Source: Catalimonadaceae bacterium JC749
GTDB lineage: Bacteria > Bacteroidota > Bacteroidia > Cytophagales > Cyclobacteriaceae
Assembly (NCBI GenBank): GCA_021730635.1
Contig: JAJNNC010000001.1
Span: 434,001-498,000 of the forward strand
DNA: 64,000 nucleotides
Reading direction: 5' to 3'
How positions within the stretch are numbered: position 1 is the first letter of the stretch; every line of letters begins with the position of its first letter. The notes under the pieces are model-generated. The model was not told where the DNA came from. It made no database searches and saw nothing but the letters and a program-made list of their open reading frames with translations. Shown here in pieces: positions 55,014 through 64,000 of this stretch. Made by a program: the position numbers and the translations under genes.

Positions 55014-55826
55014 ATGGCTCATAATTTATTAGCAGGAAAAAAAGGTATCATATTCGGCGCACTGGATGAAAACTCTATCGCCTGGAAAGTAGCGCTGAAA
55101 GCCAAAGAAGAAGGGGCTTCCTTTACATTGACCAATGCGCCTATTGCTTTGCGTATGGGCAAAATTAATGAGTTGGCAGAAAAATGCGACGCCAAGGTCA
55201 TTCCCGCTGATGCTACCTTGGTGGAAGATATAGAGAAGCTTTACAAAGAAACGCAGGAGGTATTGGGCGGCAACCTTGACTTTATTCTGCACTCTATTGG
55301 CATGAGCCCCAATGTACGCAAAGGACGGGAATATGGTGACCTCAACTATGACTGGTTTCTGAAAACCCTGGACATTTCCGGTTTATCTTTCCATAAGATT
55401 ATGCAGGTAGCGGAGAAGATGGATATTATGAACGAATGGGGCTCTATTCTGGCACTGACCTATATTGCCGCTCAACGAACCTTTCCGGATTATAGCGATA
55501 TGGCTCAGGCCAAAGCAGTATTAGAGTCTATTGCCCGTAGCTATGGTTACCGTTTTGCCAAGCTTAAAAATGTACGTGTTAATACTATTTCTCAATCGCC
55601 AACTAAAACGACGGCAGGCACAGGTATCTCAGGATTTGATGTATTTTTTGACTATGCCGATAAAATGTCTCCACTGGGCAATGCCACCGCTGAAGATTGT
55701 GCTAATTATGTGATTGCTATGTTCTCTGACCTGACGCGCATGGTCACGATGCAAAACCTCATGCACGATGGTGGATTTTCTTCTTCCGGAATTTCTGAAG
55801 AAATTATTGAAGAGTTGAGCAAATAA
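55014..55826 (+). CDS. fabI: Enoyl-[acyl-carrier-protein] reductase (NADH)
   Basis: A 270-residue enzyme that performs the last reduction in each cycle of fatty acid elongation. The cofactor site GALDENSIAWKVALKA (FabI-type G-x5-SIAW) and catalytic Tyr-x10-Tyr-x6-Lys, seen as YIAAQRTFPDYSDMAQAK, are canonical. It is monocistronic with a well-defined promoter. FabI is the target of triclosan-type inhibitors. Confidence 0.96.
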   Translation: MAHNLLAGKKGIIFGALDENSIAWKVALKAKEEGASFTLTNAPIALRMGKINELAEKCDAKVIPADATLVEDIEKLYKETQEVLGGNLDFILHSIGMSPNVRKGREYGDLNYDWFLKTLDISGLSFHKIMQVAEKMDIMNEWGSILALTYIAAQRTFPDYSDMAQAKAVLESIARSYGYRFAKLKNVRVNTISQSPTKTTAGTGISGFDVFFDYADKMSPLGNATAEDCANYVIAMFSDLTRMVTMQNLMHDGGFSSSGISEEIIEELSK

Positions 55827-56006
55827 AATGTTTGGGAGCATGCGAGAATAAAATCTCATACCAAGCATACCATTCAGGGTAACTTGACTGATCCTGTATT
55901 GCTCTCATGCAGACTGGAAAACTAATTTATGAACGCAAGACATAAAATTTAAAGCTTTTTTACTGTTGATCGAGTATTTAAACTTGTAATGCCAGCAGTA
56001 CACATT

Positions 56007-56819
56007 ATGGTTGTTTTTCCTAATGCCAAAATCAATCTGGGGCTGAATGTGACCAATAAACGCAAAGACGGCTATCATGACATAGTCTCCTGCTTTGTCC
56101 CTGTTCCCTATTCAGAAGTATTAGAAATTATAGTCAGCAAAAAATTTAGTTTTACTTCATCGGGCTTTGCTATCCCAGGCAAACCGGAGGAGAATTTATG
56201 TGTCAAAGCCTTTAAACTTCTGAAAAAGGATTTTGGCCTTCCTGAAGTCAGTATTTACCTGCATAAGATGATACCCATAGGGGCCGGTCTAGGAGGAGGG
56301 TCGGCAGATGCTACCTTTACCTTAAAAGCCCTCAACGATCTGTTTGAACTGTTTCTGGATGACAGCCTGCTGGAAGATTATGCGGCTCAGCTGGGTAGTG
56401 ATTGCCCTTTTTTTGTCCGAAACCAACCCGCTATGGCTTATGGTACAGGCAACCAACTGGAAGAGATTGATCTACCACTGTCTGACAAGTATCTGCTACT
56501 GGTAACACCTACTGTACACATCTCTACCGCAGAAGCCTATAGAGGCATCACTCCTACCCGGCCAACGGCTAATCTTAAAGACATCTTGCGGCAGACCCCC
56601 GTGCATGAGTGGAAGCATCTGGTCAGAAATGATTTTGAAGCAACAGTCTTTCCAAAATATCCGGAATTAGCCGAAGTGAAAGAGAAGTTGTATCAGGCGG
56701 GTGCCCTATATGCCAGTATGAGCGGCTCAGGGTCTACCCTTTATGGTCTTTTTGAGACAGAGCCCCCTGAAGAAATCAGCTTTAATACACACTACCATGC
56801 CCAATCTTTTGCACTTTAG
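56007..56819 (+). CDS. ispE: 4-diphosphocytidyl-2-C-methyl-D-erythritol kinase
   Basis: A 270-residue GHMP kinase of the MEP isoprenoid pathway that phosphorylates CDP-methylerythritol. It starts VVFPNAKINLGLNVTNKR with substrate-binding KDGYHDI, and the ATP motif PIGAGLGGGSADATF is unmistakable; MSGSGSTLYGLF is motif 3. The ATG at 56007 (MVVFPNAKIN) is the usual family start; a frame from 55989 would add six residues. Confidence 0.95.
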   Translation: MVVFPNAKINLGLNVTNKRKDGYHDIVSCFVPVPYSEVLEIIVSKKFSFTSSGFAIPGKPEENLCVKAFKLLKKDFGLPEVSIYLHKMIPIGAGLGGGSADATFTLKALNDLFELFLDDSLLEDYAAQLGSDCPFFVRNQPAMAYGTGNQLEEIDLPLSDKYLLLVTPTVHISTAEAYRGITPTRPTANLKDILRQTPVHEWKHLVRNDFEATVFPKYPELAEVKEKLYQAGALYASMSGSGSTLYGLFETEPPEEISFNTHYHAQSFAL

Positions 56820-56870
56820 TGCAAGCATGAGCCTTTTTGCTTCGGAGCCACCATCCCATAGACCGCTTGT

Positions 56871-57524
56871 TTAATTCATGAGATAATAAAGGTCTGCTGC
56901 CTGCGTATTTTTGAAGTGATTGTCACACAGTTGGTTGTAAAGATTTACCACCCGCACCTGCTCGTGTGCTTCCTTTAGCTTCAATCGGCTTTCCTCAATA
57001 TAGTGATTGATTTCTTGCTCGAAGCGTGCCATCCAGGGCAACACCTGTGCTTCAAAATTTTTTATTTCTATGAGTTCTTTACTTTTAACAGCAAAGTAGC
57101 TGTGCTTACATACGGCGTTCAGGTAAATATGGGGAGCCCGGTAATCTTCTGTAATTCGAGGCCGGCGTATATATTTGCTCTTTCGCAGTACAGTGATTTG
57201 ACCATTGGCAATTACTTCAAAAAAAGCTTTTCGTTCATAGCCTGAGAGGAGTTGATGCTCGATAGCAATGAAATCTCGCTGACGAAATTTGATAGGATCA
57301 AACAAGGTGAATTGCGAAACACTTTGTGCTGTGAAAGCCCTGATAATACCATTATCCCGAACTTGTACTACCTCAAATTTTAAATCATAATTAATTTCTC
57401 CTTCAATGACTTCTCCATCTTCCAGTGTGAGCCTGCCATTGCACCATAAACCATAACTATCGTGCGCCTTTGTGGTAATAAAGAATAGCATACAAGCTAT
57501 TGCTGTGAACAGACCTTTTTTCAT
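56871..57524 (-). CDS. Exported hypothetical protein, 217 aa
   Basis: A protein with a signal peptide (KKGLFTAIACMLFFITTKA). The mature part begins DSYGLWCNGRLTLEDGEVIEGEINYDLKFEVVQVRDN, a beta-rich pattern, and then a helical segment (FEQEINHYIEESRLKLKEAHEQ). The GEVIEGEI strand suggests a small beta-barrel-like fold, as in many Bacteroidota exported unknowns. No function can be assigned. It is monocistronic. Confidence 0.6.
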   Translation of the reverse strand: MKKGLFTAIACMLFFITTKAHDSYGLWCNGRLTLEDGEVIEGEINYDLKFEVVQVRDNGIIRAFTAQSVSQFTLFDPIKFRQRDFIAIEHQLLSGYERKAFFEVIANGQITVLRKSKYIRRPRITEDYRAPHIYLNAVCKHSYFAVKSKELIEIKNFEAQVLPWMARFEQEINHYIEESRLKLKEAHEQVRVVNLYNQLCDNHFKNTQAADLYYLMN

Positions 57525-57758
57525 TATACAGATATATCAAATTGAATCTTTGCTGGCAGGCGTTTTCCGAGTCCCTGCTTTATTCAATGATTTCTGTATC
57601 AAACTTAGCACCTCATCAGTGCTGAGAAGTCTTCATATCCTGTCTGATATGGTTTGTGTAAGAAAGGGTTAAATTATTCAAAGATCACCCGTAATTGTAT
57701 AGAATTAATGAAAGATTACGTATTAACGGATTTAATCTTTGCAAGAAATAGCTGATAG

Positions 57759-58553
57759 TCAGACGGCTACAGTTGCCTTGATATGAGGGTGCGGATCATA
57801 GTTCTCCAACGTAAAATCCTCAAAAGTGAATTCAAAAATGTCTTTCACATTTGGATTGATACGCATTTGAGGGAGGGTACGGGGTGTCCGGGAAAGTTGT
57901 AGCTGCGCCTGCTCTATATGGTTAGTATACAGGTGGGCATCGCCAAAGGTATGAATAAATTCTCCTAATTGCAGTTCACATACCTGTGCAATCATCATGG
58001 TCAGGAGTGCATAAGAGGCAATATTAAATGGAACTCCCAGGAAAACATCAGCACTACGCTGGTACAACTGGCAAGAGAGTTTTCCTTCTGCCACATAGAA
58101 TTGAAACAGGGCGTGGCAAGGAGGTAATGCCATTTTCTCTATATCAGCAACATTCCAGGCCGATACCATCAGGCGACGTGAATCTGGATTCTTTTTTATC
58201 TGACTGATAAGCTGAGAGATCTGGTCAATATGCCTCCCATCCGGTGCCGGCCAGCTCCGCCACTGATAGCCATACACAGGGCCCAGGTTTCCTTGCTCAT
58301 CTGCCCATTCGTCCCAGATACTGACCTTATGTTCTTTCAGGTACTGGATGTTGGTTTCTCCCTTTAAAAACCATAGTAGCTCGTGTATGATGGATCTCAG
58401 ATGCAGTTTCTTGGTAGTTACGACCGGAAAACCTTCCTGCAAATTGAACCGCATCTGGTAACCAAAAACACTCAAAGTACCTGTGCCGGTACGGTCGCTT
58501 TTCTTCACGCCATAGTCCAGAATGTGTTGCATTAAGTCAAGGTATTGCTGCAT
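57759..58553 (-). CDS. thyA: Thymidylate synthase
   Basis: A 264-residue enzyme that methylates dUMP with methylene-tetrahydrofolate. [17 protein letters not shown] (phosphate-binding Arg), [11 protein letters not shown] (catalytic Cys) and [20 protein letters not shown] are the family signatures. It lies about 150 bp downstream of nuoD on the same strand and may have its own promoter. Length is normal (E. coli, 264). Confidence 0.97.
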   Translation of the reverse strand: MQQYLDLMQHILDYGVKKSDRTGTGTLSVFGYQMRFNLQEGFPVVTTKKLHLRSIIHELLWFLKGETNIQYLKEHKVSIWDEWADEQGNLGPVYGYQWRSWPAPDGRHIDQISQLISQIKKNPDSRRLMVSAWNVADIEKMALPPCHALFQFYVAEGKLSCQLYQRSADVFLGVPFNIASYALLTMMIAQVCELQLGEFIHTFGDAHLYTNHIEQAQLQLSRTPRTLPQMRINPNVKDIFEFTFEDFTLENYDPHPHIKATVAV

Positions 58554-58700
58554 TGCTCAATCGTATTTTTTATTTGGGTAGAAATAAAACCGGGTGTAAA
58601 GTAAGGGAAAATATCCTGATGCGAAAAAACTTTTCTACGAACATTTTAAGCAGATCGTAGTCGCCATTCAAATCTTCTCATGGACCAACATATGTAAAGG

Positions 58701-59918
58701 CTAACGGTCTACCTCTCCCAAGACAATATCTATGGAGCCCAGAATGGCAATCAGGTCAGCGATCATACAGCCTTTGGCAATTTCTGATATGACAGAGAGG
58801 TTGACAAAACAGGAACTTCTGGCTTTACAACGCAGCGGAATGTCACTTTTACCGTCGGCCCGGAAGAAGAAGCCTAGCTCTCCCCTGGGATTTTCTGCCC
58901 GCACATACAGGTCCTGGCGTTTAGGGCGAATTTTTTTCGGCACGTGGGAGCGGGGGTCAAAACCACGGGTGCGCTTCAAATCTCCCAGTAACTGATCCAG
59001 GCATTGTTCTATGATTTTGATAGACTCCTGGCATTCCTGTACCCGCACATAATTTCTATCCCAACAATCACCTACCGTTCCCATACTACCTTCTCCTATG
59101 GGCACCTCAAAATCCAGTTCCGGATAGACAGAATAACCGTCGATCCTCCGAAGGTCAAATTTCAGGCCGGAAGCCCGGAGCATAGGCCCTGAAATACCGT
59201 AATTAATGGCTAAGTCCAGCGGCAACACGCCTACCTGGGCGGTACGTTCTACAAAAATCTTGTTTTCAATCACCAGGCGGTTCAGTTCCACTAATTTGGG
59301 TTTTAGATACCGCACAAAATCCCGGCAGCGCTCCTCGAACCCAACAGGCAGATCATAAAACAGCCCCCCAATCCAGATGTAATTATACAGCATACGAGCA
59401 CCACAAGTCCATTCCAGCAAGCGCTGTATATGCTCCCGATCACGCATCATCCACAGAAAAGGAGTATAAGCCCCAATGTCCATAGCATACGTGCCAATGG
59501 CTACAAAATGGGAAGCCAGCCGGTTTAGTTCTGCCACCAACACCCGAATATATTCTACCCGCCGGGGCACTTCTTGGTCGATACCCAGCATCCGTTCTAC
59601 TCCCATCACATACGCATGCTCCGAATTCATGGCAGCCAGGTAATCCATACGGTCTACATACGGAATGGTCTGGTTGTAAGGCATTGACTCGGCATGCTTT
59701 TCAAAGCAACGATGTAGATATCCCAAATGGGGCACGACTTCTACGATAATCTCTCCATCGGTGACAACTTCCAAGCGGAGTACACCATGGGTGGAAGGAT
59801 GCTGAGGCCCAATGTTGACAATCATTTCTTCCGCTTTCAGATCTTCCGGACGGTATTTATTCGGTTCTGAAAGTCTCAGATTCTGCTCATCAAACTGATA
59901 TTGTATTTCGTTGGCCAT
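58701..59918 (-). CDS. nuoD: NADH-quinone oxidoreductase subunit D
   Basis: A 405-residue complex I subunit, part of the Q module beside the membrane arm. [19 protein letters not shown] is the classic N-terminal signature; [27 protein letters not shown] and [15 protein letters not shown] are other landmarks. It is the last gene of the LON - nuoA - nuoB - nuoC - nuoD run. nuoE and later genes do not follow; thyA comes next. So the rest of complex I must be elsewhere. Confidence 0.96.
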   Translation of the reverse strand: MANEIQYQFDEQNLRLSEPNKYRPEDLKAEEMIVNIGPQHPSTHGVLRLEVVTDGEIIVEVVPHLGYLHRCFEKHAESMPYNQTIPYVDRMDYLAAMNSEHAYVMGVERMLGIDQEVPRRVEYIRVLVAELNRLASHFVAIGTYAMDIGAYTPFLWMMRDREHIQRLLEWTCGARMLYNYIWIGGLFYDLPVGFEERCRDFVRYLKPKLVELNRLVIENKIFVERTAQVGVLPLDLAINYGISGPMLRASGLKFDLRRIDGYSVYPELDFEVPIGEGSMGTVGDCWDRNYVRVQECQESIKIIEQCLDQLLGDLKRTRGFDPRSHVPKKIRPKRQDLYVRAENPRGELGFFFRADGKSDIPLRCKARSSCFVNLSVISEIAKGCMIADLIAILGSIDIVLGEVDR

Positions 59919-59941
59919 ACTGTTTGGAAGTTACCAAATGC

Positions 59942-60442
59942 TTAATAGGCTACTTTGATTCCGTGATAATACGTCTGGAGCTGATAGTCTTTGCGTAAAG
60001 GGTACCCTTCCCAGTCGGCAGCCAGCAGGATCCTGCGCATATCGGGATGTCCGGTAAAGCGGATGCCCAACAGGTCATAAGCTTCCCGCTCATGCCAGTT
60101 GGCGCCACGCCATATATAGCTGACGCTGGGGATTTCCGGCAAAGGTTCCCCTTCTTTGTTACGGGGAAGCTGAACTTTCAAACACAACGCCACAGCATAA
60201 GGAATGGAATACAGATGATATACCACTTCCATTGTGCCCTCTTCCGGTCCATTGTCTACTGCAGACAGGCAGGAAAGAAAATCAAAATAGGTTTGGTCAT
60301 TTTCATAGAGCTCCAGGCAGACTTCTGCAATATGAGAAGCTTTTATATACACTGCTGAGGGTGTTGCGTTTTCATCCGTACCTCTAATTATTTCTTCACC
60401 AAACCTTTGTACTAAAAACGCTACGATCTCTGTAAAAGTCAT
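59942..60442 (-). CDS. nuoC: NADH-quinone oxidoreductase subunit C
   Basis: A 166-residue subunit of the complex I peripheral arm. The C-terminal ANWHEREAYDLLGIRFTGHPDMRR and WEGYPLRKDYQLQ are the family signature. It is 30 bp after nuoB and 23 bp before nuoD. It is a separate protein, not fused to nuoD as in some groups. Confidence 0.95.
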   Translation of the reverse strand: MTFTEIVAFLVQRFGEEIIRGTDENATPSAVYIKASHIAEVCLELYENDQTYFDFLSCLSAVDNGPEEGTMEVVYHLYSIPYAVALCLKVQLPRNKEGEPLPEIPSVSYIWRGANWHEREAYDLLGIRFTGHPDMRRILLAADWEGYPLRKDYQLQTYYHGIKVAY

Positions 60443-60472
60443 ATGCTAATCAATGATAAACATCAGTACATT

Positions 60473-61000
60473 TCAGACACTTTGCTGCCGTTTTGCCAAT
60501 AATCTTTCCAGTGCTGCGGGAGCCATTAAAGATTCATGACGGATTTTCTCCTGCAGCTTTAAAATGCCGCCAATCAGGGCTTCCGGCCGGGGAGGACAAC
60601 CCGGCACGTATACATCTACCGGGATAATACGGTCTACCCCTTTTACCACATGATACCCATGCTCCCAGTAAGGACCGCCACAGTTGGAACAAGAACCCAT
60701 AGAGATCACGTATCGTGGTTCAGACATTTGTTCATATAAACGCCTGACACGATCTGCCATTTTGAATGTAACGGTACCTGCCACAATCATCACATCCGAC
60801 TGGCGGGGCGAGGGGCGAGGGATCACACCAAAACGATCCAGATCATAGCCAGAGGCATAGGTAGACATCATTTCTATGGCACAACAGGCCAGCCCAAAAC
60901 CCATAGGCCACAGAGAAGACAAACGTGCCCAATTGATGACATCATCTACTCTGGTAACAATAACGCCACCTTTACCAAACTGCTGATCTAATAAACCCAT
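60473..61000 (-). CDS. nuoB: NADH-quinone oxidoreductase subunit B
   Basis: A 175-residue subunit that holds the terminal [4Fe-4S] cluster N2. Its Cys ligands are seen in [13 protein letters not shown] (tandem Cys), [13 protein letters not shown] and [13 protein letters not shown]. It lies 6 bp after nuoA. N2 passes electrons to quinone at the NuoB-NuoD interface. Confidence 0.96.
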   Translation of the reverse strand: MGLLDQQFGKGGVIVTRVDDVINWARLSSLWPMGFGLACCAIEMMSTYASGYDLDRFGVIPRPSPRQSDVMIVAGTVTFKMADRVRRLYEQMSEPRYVISMGSCSNCGGPYWEHGYHVVKGVDRIIPVDVYVPGCPPRPEALIGGILKLQEKIRHESLMAPAALERLLAKRQQSV

Positions 61001-61006
61001 AAACTG

Positions 61007-61504
61007 CTATACATCTATCGCCTTATTTTTGCCATTTCTCTCGTTCACCTGCTCATACAAAGCTTTAGGAATAGGAGATCGATAAACAGGCTTTTTTACA
61101 TGCGGTTTAATCCAATCCAAGAACCCTTTTGCCCACGCATAAGCCAATCCTAACGCTAAGATAGCTACAAAAATAAACATCTCTGCTAAAGCAAACCATC
61201 CCCAAAGACCCTCCGTGGCTGCTATGAGTTCCTGCCGGCCAAAGACAGTGGCCCAGGGAAACAGAAAGACAATCTCTACATCAAACAAAATGAAGATCAG
61301 GGCAATAATATAAAAACGAGGGTTAAACTGCCCCCAGGCAGTGCCCGTAGGATCTTCTCCACACTCATAGGTGGTTAACTTTTCCGGATTGGGCCGGTGA
61401 GGCCGGATGAGTCGTGCTACCAGCAAGGCTATCATGACAAAAACAATAGCGCCGATAATAAACAAGAGAATCTCTCCGAACCCGGTCAACTGGTTATGCT
61501 GCAT
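61007..61504 (-). CDS. nuoA: NADH-quinone oxidoreductase subunit A
   Basis: A 165-residue membrane protein with three TM helices. [38 protein letters not shown] contains the conserved Cys loop and the FDVE in TM2. The C-terminal extension after TM3 is long compared with many NuoA ([17 protein letters not shown]). It is 29 bp after the LON-domain gene. Confidence 0.95.
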   Translation of the reverse strand: MQHNQLTGFGEILLFIIGAIVFVMIALLVARLIRPHRPNPEKLTTYECGEDPTGTAWGQFNPRFYIIALIFILFDVEIVFLFPWATVFGRQELIAATEGLWGWFALAEMFIFVAILALGLAYAWAKGFLDWIKPHVKKPVYRSPIPKALYEQVNERNGKNKAIDV

Positions 61505-61533
61505 GTTTCAAGAATAGTAAATAATAGTGCCAT

Positions 61534-62163
61534 TTAAAAATCCAGCGGATCAAAGCGTTTAAAATGACCATTCATACGGATGATTTCTTTCGTTCGTTCT
61601 ACTTCTTTCAACACGGGGATAGTTTTTTTCAAATGTTTGATGACAAAGGCCTGGCGTTCGCTTTCTTTTTCTATCTGGATGAGTTGGTACTCATCTTCCA
61701 GGGAAAGTCCGATTTTATGGCCGATGTCAAAGGTAGTGATATCTTCCGCTACTTCTACCGTTTTGACGATATTGATGGTTTCATATAATTCCTTGATCAG
61801 GGTGATCATTTCAAAACGTGTGCTGTAATCATCGTCGTAGAGATTCTTTAAAAAGAATACTTTTCCTCCAGCATATAATTTCCCTTCTACCTGGTTATGA
61901 AAAGTATCTACTTTAAATACCCTGGTTGCCAGAGTGGTAATATCCATTCTGCCATCTTCATACTCTTTTACTAATTTTTTAATGGAAACTTCCGTCCCGT
62001 ATTCAATTTTGTTTTGTACATAAGAGGGAATGCCAAAAGGTGTTTTCAGCGTCAGACACTCATTAATAAGCTGCTTGTACCTATCTTCAAAAATATGCAG
62101 GTTAAGCTCTTCCCCGGGAAAGGCCACTAAATTGAGTGGAAATAATGGTAAATAATTTTCCAT
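61534..62163 (-). CDS. LON substrate-binding domain protein
   Basis: A 209-residue protein that is only the N-terminal LON domain: LPLFPLNLVAFPGEELNLHIFEDRYKQLINECL and later TDKLVKEYEDGRMDITTLATRVFKV type segments. There is no ATPase or protease part, so it is not Lon itself. Such proteins bind substrates or act as adaptors. It is first in an operon with nuoABCD (29 bp gap). Confidence 0.88.
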   Translation of the reverse strand: MENYLPLFPLNLVAFPGEELNLHIFEDRYKQLINECLTLKTPFGIPSYVQNKIEYGTEVSIKKLVKEYEDGRMDITTLATRVFKVDTFHNQVEGKLYAGGKVFFLKNLYDDDYSTRFEMITLIKELYETINIVKTVEVAEDITTFDIGHKIGLSLEDEYQLIQIEKESERQAFVIKHLKKTIPVLKEVERTKEIIRMNGHFKRFDPLDF

Positions 62164-62389
62164 GGCTATGTATTAAAAACAACGCCACCGTCGTTTTATA
62201 GCTGACTATGAAAGATACTTGCCGTTTGGTAAACACTACCTTGATAAGCCATAAAATTAATTATTTAAAGAATAATAATAATATTTCAGGCACGATTATT
62301 GTAATTGTTTTATTAGCGCAAGGATTTTTCTAGCGTTTGTTTAAGGTTGATAGTTGGCCCCGGACGTCTAGCCACGTCTGGGGTTTTTT
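62164..62389. other. Gap upstream of the LON-nuo operon; candidate small RNA on plus strand
   Basis: It has no ORF. The minus-strand promoter for the LON-nuo operon should be here (TATCTTTC near 62200 is a 7 of 8 match). On the plus strand, TTG (near 62306) and TAGCGTTTG (62332-62340, one base long) may drive a short RNA that ends at the terminator at 62358-62391. Confidence 0.4.
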
Positions 62390-62391
62390 TT
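62358..62391 (+). terminator. Strong rho-independent terminator on the plus strand without an upstream gene
   Basis: CCCCGGACGT pairs with ACGTCTGGGG (ten pairs, one G-T) across a six-base loop, followed by TTTTTTTT. No plus-strand ORF lies upstream in the 200 bp gap, and the T-run overlaps the stop codon of the minus-strand aminotransferase gene. Confidence 0.8.
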
Positions 62392-63553
62392 ATGAACCAA
62401 AACAAGACAGTAATTTTTCCATCTGCTCAGCATCATTATACAGATACGGCGACACCCTAATGGATTTTCCTCTAACAGACACATATACCTTTTTTTCCTG
62501 CAACCGCCGATGCAAATTGTCCATTGATAAGTGTGAAGGTAATCTGATACCAAACAAATGACTACCTCTGAAGTGAGCATCTTCCACACTATACCCTTTG
62601 TCAATTAAGGCTTGTGTCACTGGTTCTGATAAAACCCGGCAATACTGTTGAATGTTTGCAATACCCCACTGGTTAATCTCCTGTAAGGCCTGTAATAGCA
62701 TAGGGACCAAAATAAAGTTACTCCGCTCCCCTACTTCATAACGTAATGATTGGGGTTGGTATTGATCTTGGTAATTGACCAGACCTGAGAAATTTTCACT
62801 GCCATAACGGGTAATCCAGCCTTCTTCCAGAGGGTCTCCCCCATCAAAATATTCGCCAAAATAAGCCATTCCAATGCCGTAAGGGCCCATCAGCCATTTA
62901 TAACCAGCGCAGATCAGGGCATCCGGTTGGAGTTCCTGTACGCTGAAAGGTAAGGCTCCCACCGACTGGGTACCATCTACTACCAGCAAGGCACCCACTT
63001 CATGCGTACGCCGCCGGATAGCCGCTAAGTCAAATTTTGTCCCATCCGACCAGTGTACATGGCCGATGGCCACCATACGGGTATGCCCATCTATGGCTTC
63101 CAGTATTCTTTCATTCCAGATTTTCCCACGATGGGACAATGTTTCAGGAGGCGCTATGGTAGTGAGCACGCCCCGGCGACTGGCCGTCAGCTTCTGCCAG
63201 GCGTATACATTACTGGGAAATTGCTCTCCGGCTACTATAATTTTATCGCCGGGCGACAAATGAAGATTTTTAGCTACCGTGGCAATCCCATAAGAAACAG
63301 AAGGGATAATGACGATTCGCTGCGGGTCTTCTACATGAATGATTCGGGCAAAGGCCTGACGCAACTGATCAGCCTGATCAAAAAAATCTGGCTGAGTGAT
63401 CAGATGCGGTGTTTTCTTCAATGCCATTCCTTCTATACCGGCAGCCTCCACACTCTTCATCAGAGGAGACATATAAGCACAGTTGAGGTAGGATACCTCA
63501 GGAGGAAGACTAAATTTCTCTTTCTGGGAAGAAAGCATAGGATTTTTTTCCAT
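62390..63553 (-). CDS. PLP-dependent class V aminotransferase
   Basis: A 387-residue enzyme of the cysteine desulfurase/kynureninase-like fold. SYLNCAYMSPLM at the start, VDGTQSVGALPFSVQEL (Asp and Gln contacting PLP), and the Schiff base Lys in AGYKWLMGPYGIGMAYFG are visible. A role as an isopenicillin N epimerase-like or desulfurase-like protein is possible; no substrate can be assigned. Its stop is inside the T-run of the terminator. The ATG at 63553 is one possible start (MEKNPMLSS); another lies five codons later. Confidence 0.88.
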   Translation of the reverse strand: MEKNPMLSSQKEKFSLPPEVSYLNCAYMSPLMKSVEAAGIEGMALKKTPHLITQPDFFDQADQLRQAFARIIHVEDPQRIVIIPSVSYGIATVAKNLHLSPGDKIIVAGEQFPSNVYAWQKLTASRRGVLTTIAPPETLSHRGKIWNERILEAIDGHTRMVAIGHVHWSDGTKFDLAAIRRRTHEVGALLVVDGTQSVGALPFSVQELQPDALICAGYKWLMGPYGIGMAYFGEYFDGGDPLEEGWITRYGSENFSGLVNYQDQYQPQSLRYEVGERSNFILVPMLLQALQEINQWGIANIQQYCRVLSEPVTQALIDKGYSVEDAHFRGSHLFGIRLPSHLSMDNLHRRLQEKKVYVSVRGKSIRVSPYLYNDAEQMEKLLSCFGS

Positions 63554-63650
63554 TCGGTTTAATGATTTTCCGTGAAATAAAGATAGGAAGGTGCTTTATA
63601 TTTATGTAATTTTTGAGTCGCAATAAATTGATTGACTACCGCACTGTACC

Positions 63651-64000
63651 ATGAAAGAATTAAACCGGATTGTCGAGGCCTATCGTCAAACAGACTTTTC
63701 TGAGCAAAAAGCGGCCTTAGCTACGGTTGTAAAAGTACAAGGTTCTTCTTATCGCCGTGCCGGAGCCCGTATGTATATAACGGACGATGGCCGCTGGGTA
63801 GGCGCCATCAGTGGCGGCTGTCTGGAAGGTGATGCCCTGCGAAAAGCACGACAGGCCATTCTGCAGGGAACTTCCAGTGTAGTGACCTATGATACCCTAC
63901 AGGATGACAGCGCCACCAGCTTGGGAGTAGGGTTAGGTTGTAATGGGATTATTGATGTACTGATAGAACCTGTAGATTACCTGCGGGAGCAGATAGACTT
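63651..64000 (+). CDS. XdhC/CoxI-family protein, N-terminal part (cut by window edge)
   Basis: At least 116 residues visible. LATVVKVQGSSYRRAGARMYI and VGAISGGCLEGDA are typical of the XdhC N-terminal domain, which handles or sulfurates the molybdenum cofactor for xanthine dehydrogenase family enzymes. Cys in SGGCLEGD is a candidate Moco-binding residue. No xanthine dehydrogenase gene is present in the window; it may follow to the right. Start ATG at 63651. Confidence 0.88.
   Translation, partial: MKELNRIVEAYRQTDFSEQKAALATVVKVQGSSYRRAGARMYITDDGRWVGAISGGCLEGDALRKARQAILQGTSSVVTYDTLQDDSATSLGVGLGCNGIIDVLIEPVDYLREQID

Noticed and set aside
1-64000. Search for tRNA, rRNA, CRISPR, transposase or phage genes
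   Set aside because: No cloverleaf, rRNA segment, regular repeat-spacer array or DDE/integrase motif was found on reading both strands; short cryptic ones could have been missed.

Overview
The window is a stretch of chromosome from a member of the Bacteroidota, most likely a marine or environmental Cytophagales-type bacterium. The evidence is: Bacteroidota-style promoters (exact TAnnTTTG boxes before fabI, purN and the UbiA gene); an HU-HIG type histone-like protein; a 30S THX protein gene; MetH split into two proteins; DUF4136 and other lipoproteins with Bacteroidota-type lipoboxes; and generally weak Shine-Dalgarno signals. No rRNA or tRNA gene, CRISPR array, transposase, phage gene or integrase was seen. 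Most of the window is ordinary core or metabolic sequence.

Layout. 1-1420 is the start of clpB (minus strand, cut by the left edge). 1.9-7.1 kb holds a polysaccharide flippase, an exported unknown, a cytochrome c, a GH43 lipoprotein and a GNAT acetyltransferase. 7.2-10.0 kb is the most unusual part: an AT-richer block of small minus-strand genes (secreted archaemetzincin-like protease, Cass2/GyrI-like effector-binding protein, a DUF4926/DUF6883 pair and a HEPN-like orphan). Most transcription units in it are followed directly by a related 40-50 bp nested inverted repeat that lacks the U-run of a terminator. The layout looks like an integron-type cassette array without an integrase, although canonical attC core sites are not evident. 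10.4-16.8 kb holds an HU-like gene and a pyruvate dehydrogenase cluster (aceE, E2, lpd) with an inverted pair of degenerate GAAGGACT-type repeats between E2 and lpd.

17-23.4 kb is a signalling region: a histidine kinase, a NarL/LuxR-type response regulator, a noncoding stretch with a strong orphan terminator, and a large PAS-GAF-PAS hybrid kinase. 23.4-27.2 kb encodes the split methionine synthase. 27.5-31.7 kb (plus strand) carries a UbiA prenyltransferase, an Asp-box lipoprotein, purN and purH. 31.8-35 kb has a WecA/TagO-type transferase, conserved unknowns, the tiny THX gene and a DUF4136 lipoprotein. 34.6-41.7 kb is a MarR - adaptor - RND pump - TolC - quinone oxidoreductase operon, with a palindrome occupying the promoter spacer ahead of marR.

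41.8-50 kb has lipoproteins, a methyltransferase, a VOC protein, a selU-selD pair for tRNA 2-selenouridine, a dicarboxylate symporter and an SDR-led operon. 50-54.9 kb has a TIM-barrel isomerase, an acyl-ACP thioesterase/sulfotransferase-like/SDR operon and a divergent sulfatase. 55-58.6 kb carries fabI, ispE, an exported unknown and thyA. 58.7-62.2 kb is a LON-domain gene followed by nuoABCD, without nuoE-N next to it. The window ends with a PLP aminotransferase and the start of an XdhC-family gene on the plus strand.

Together the genes cover central carbon entry (PDH), respiration (NuoA-D, cytochrome c), one-carbon and nucleotide metabolism (MetH, PurN, PurH, ThyA), lipid and isoprenoid synthesis (FabI, thioesterase, IspE, UbiA), envelope glycans (Wzx, WecA) and xenobiotic efflux. 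All family calls come from reading motifs in the translated sequence; no database search was run.
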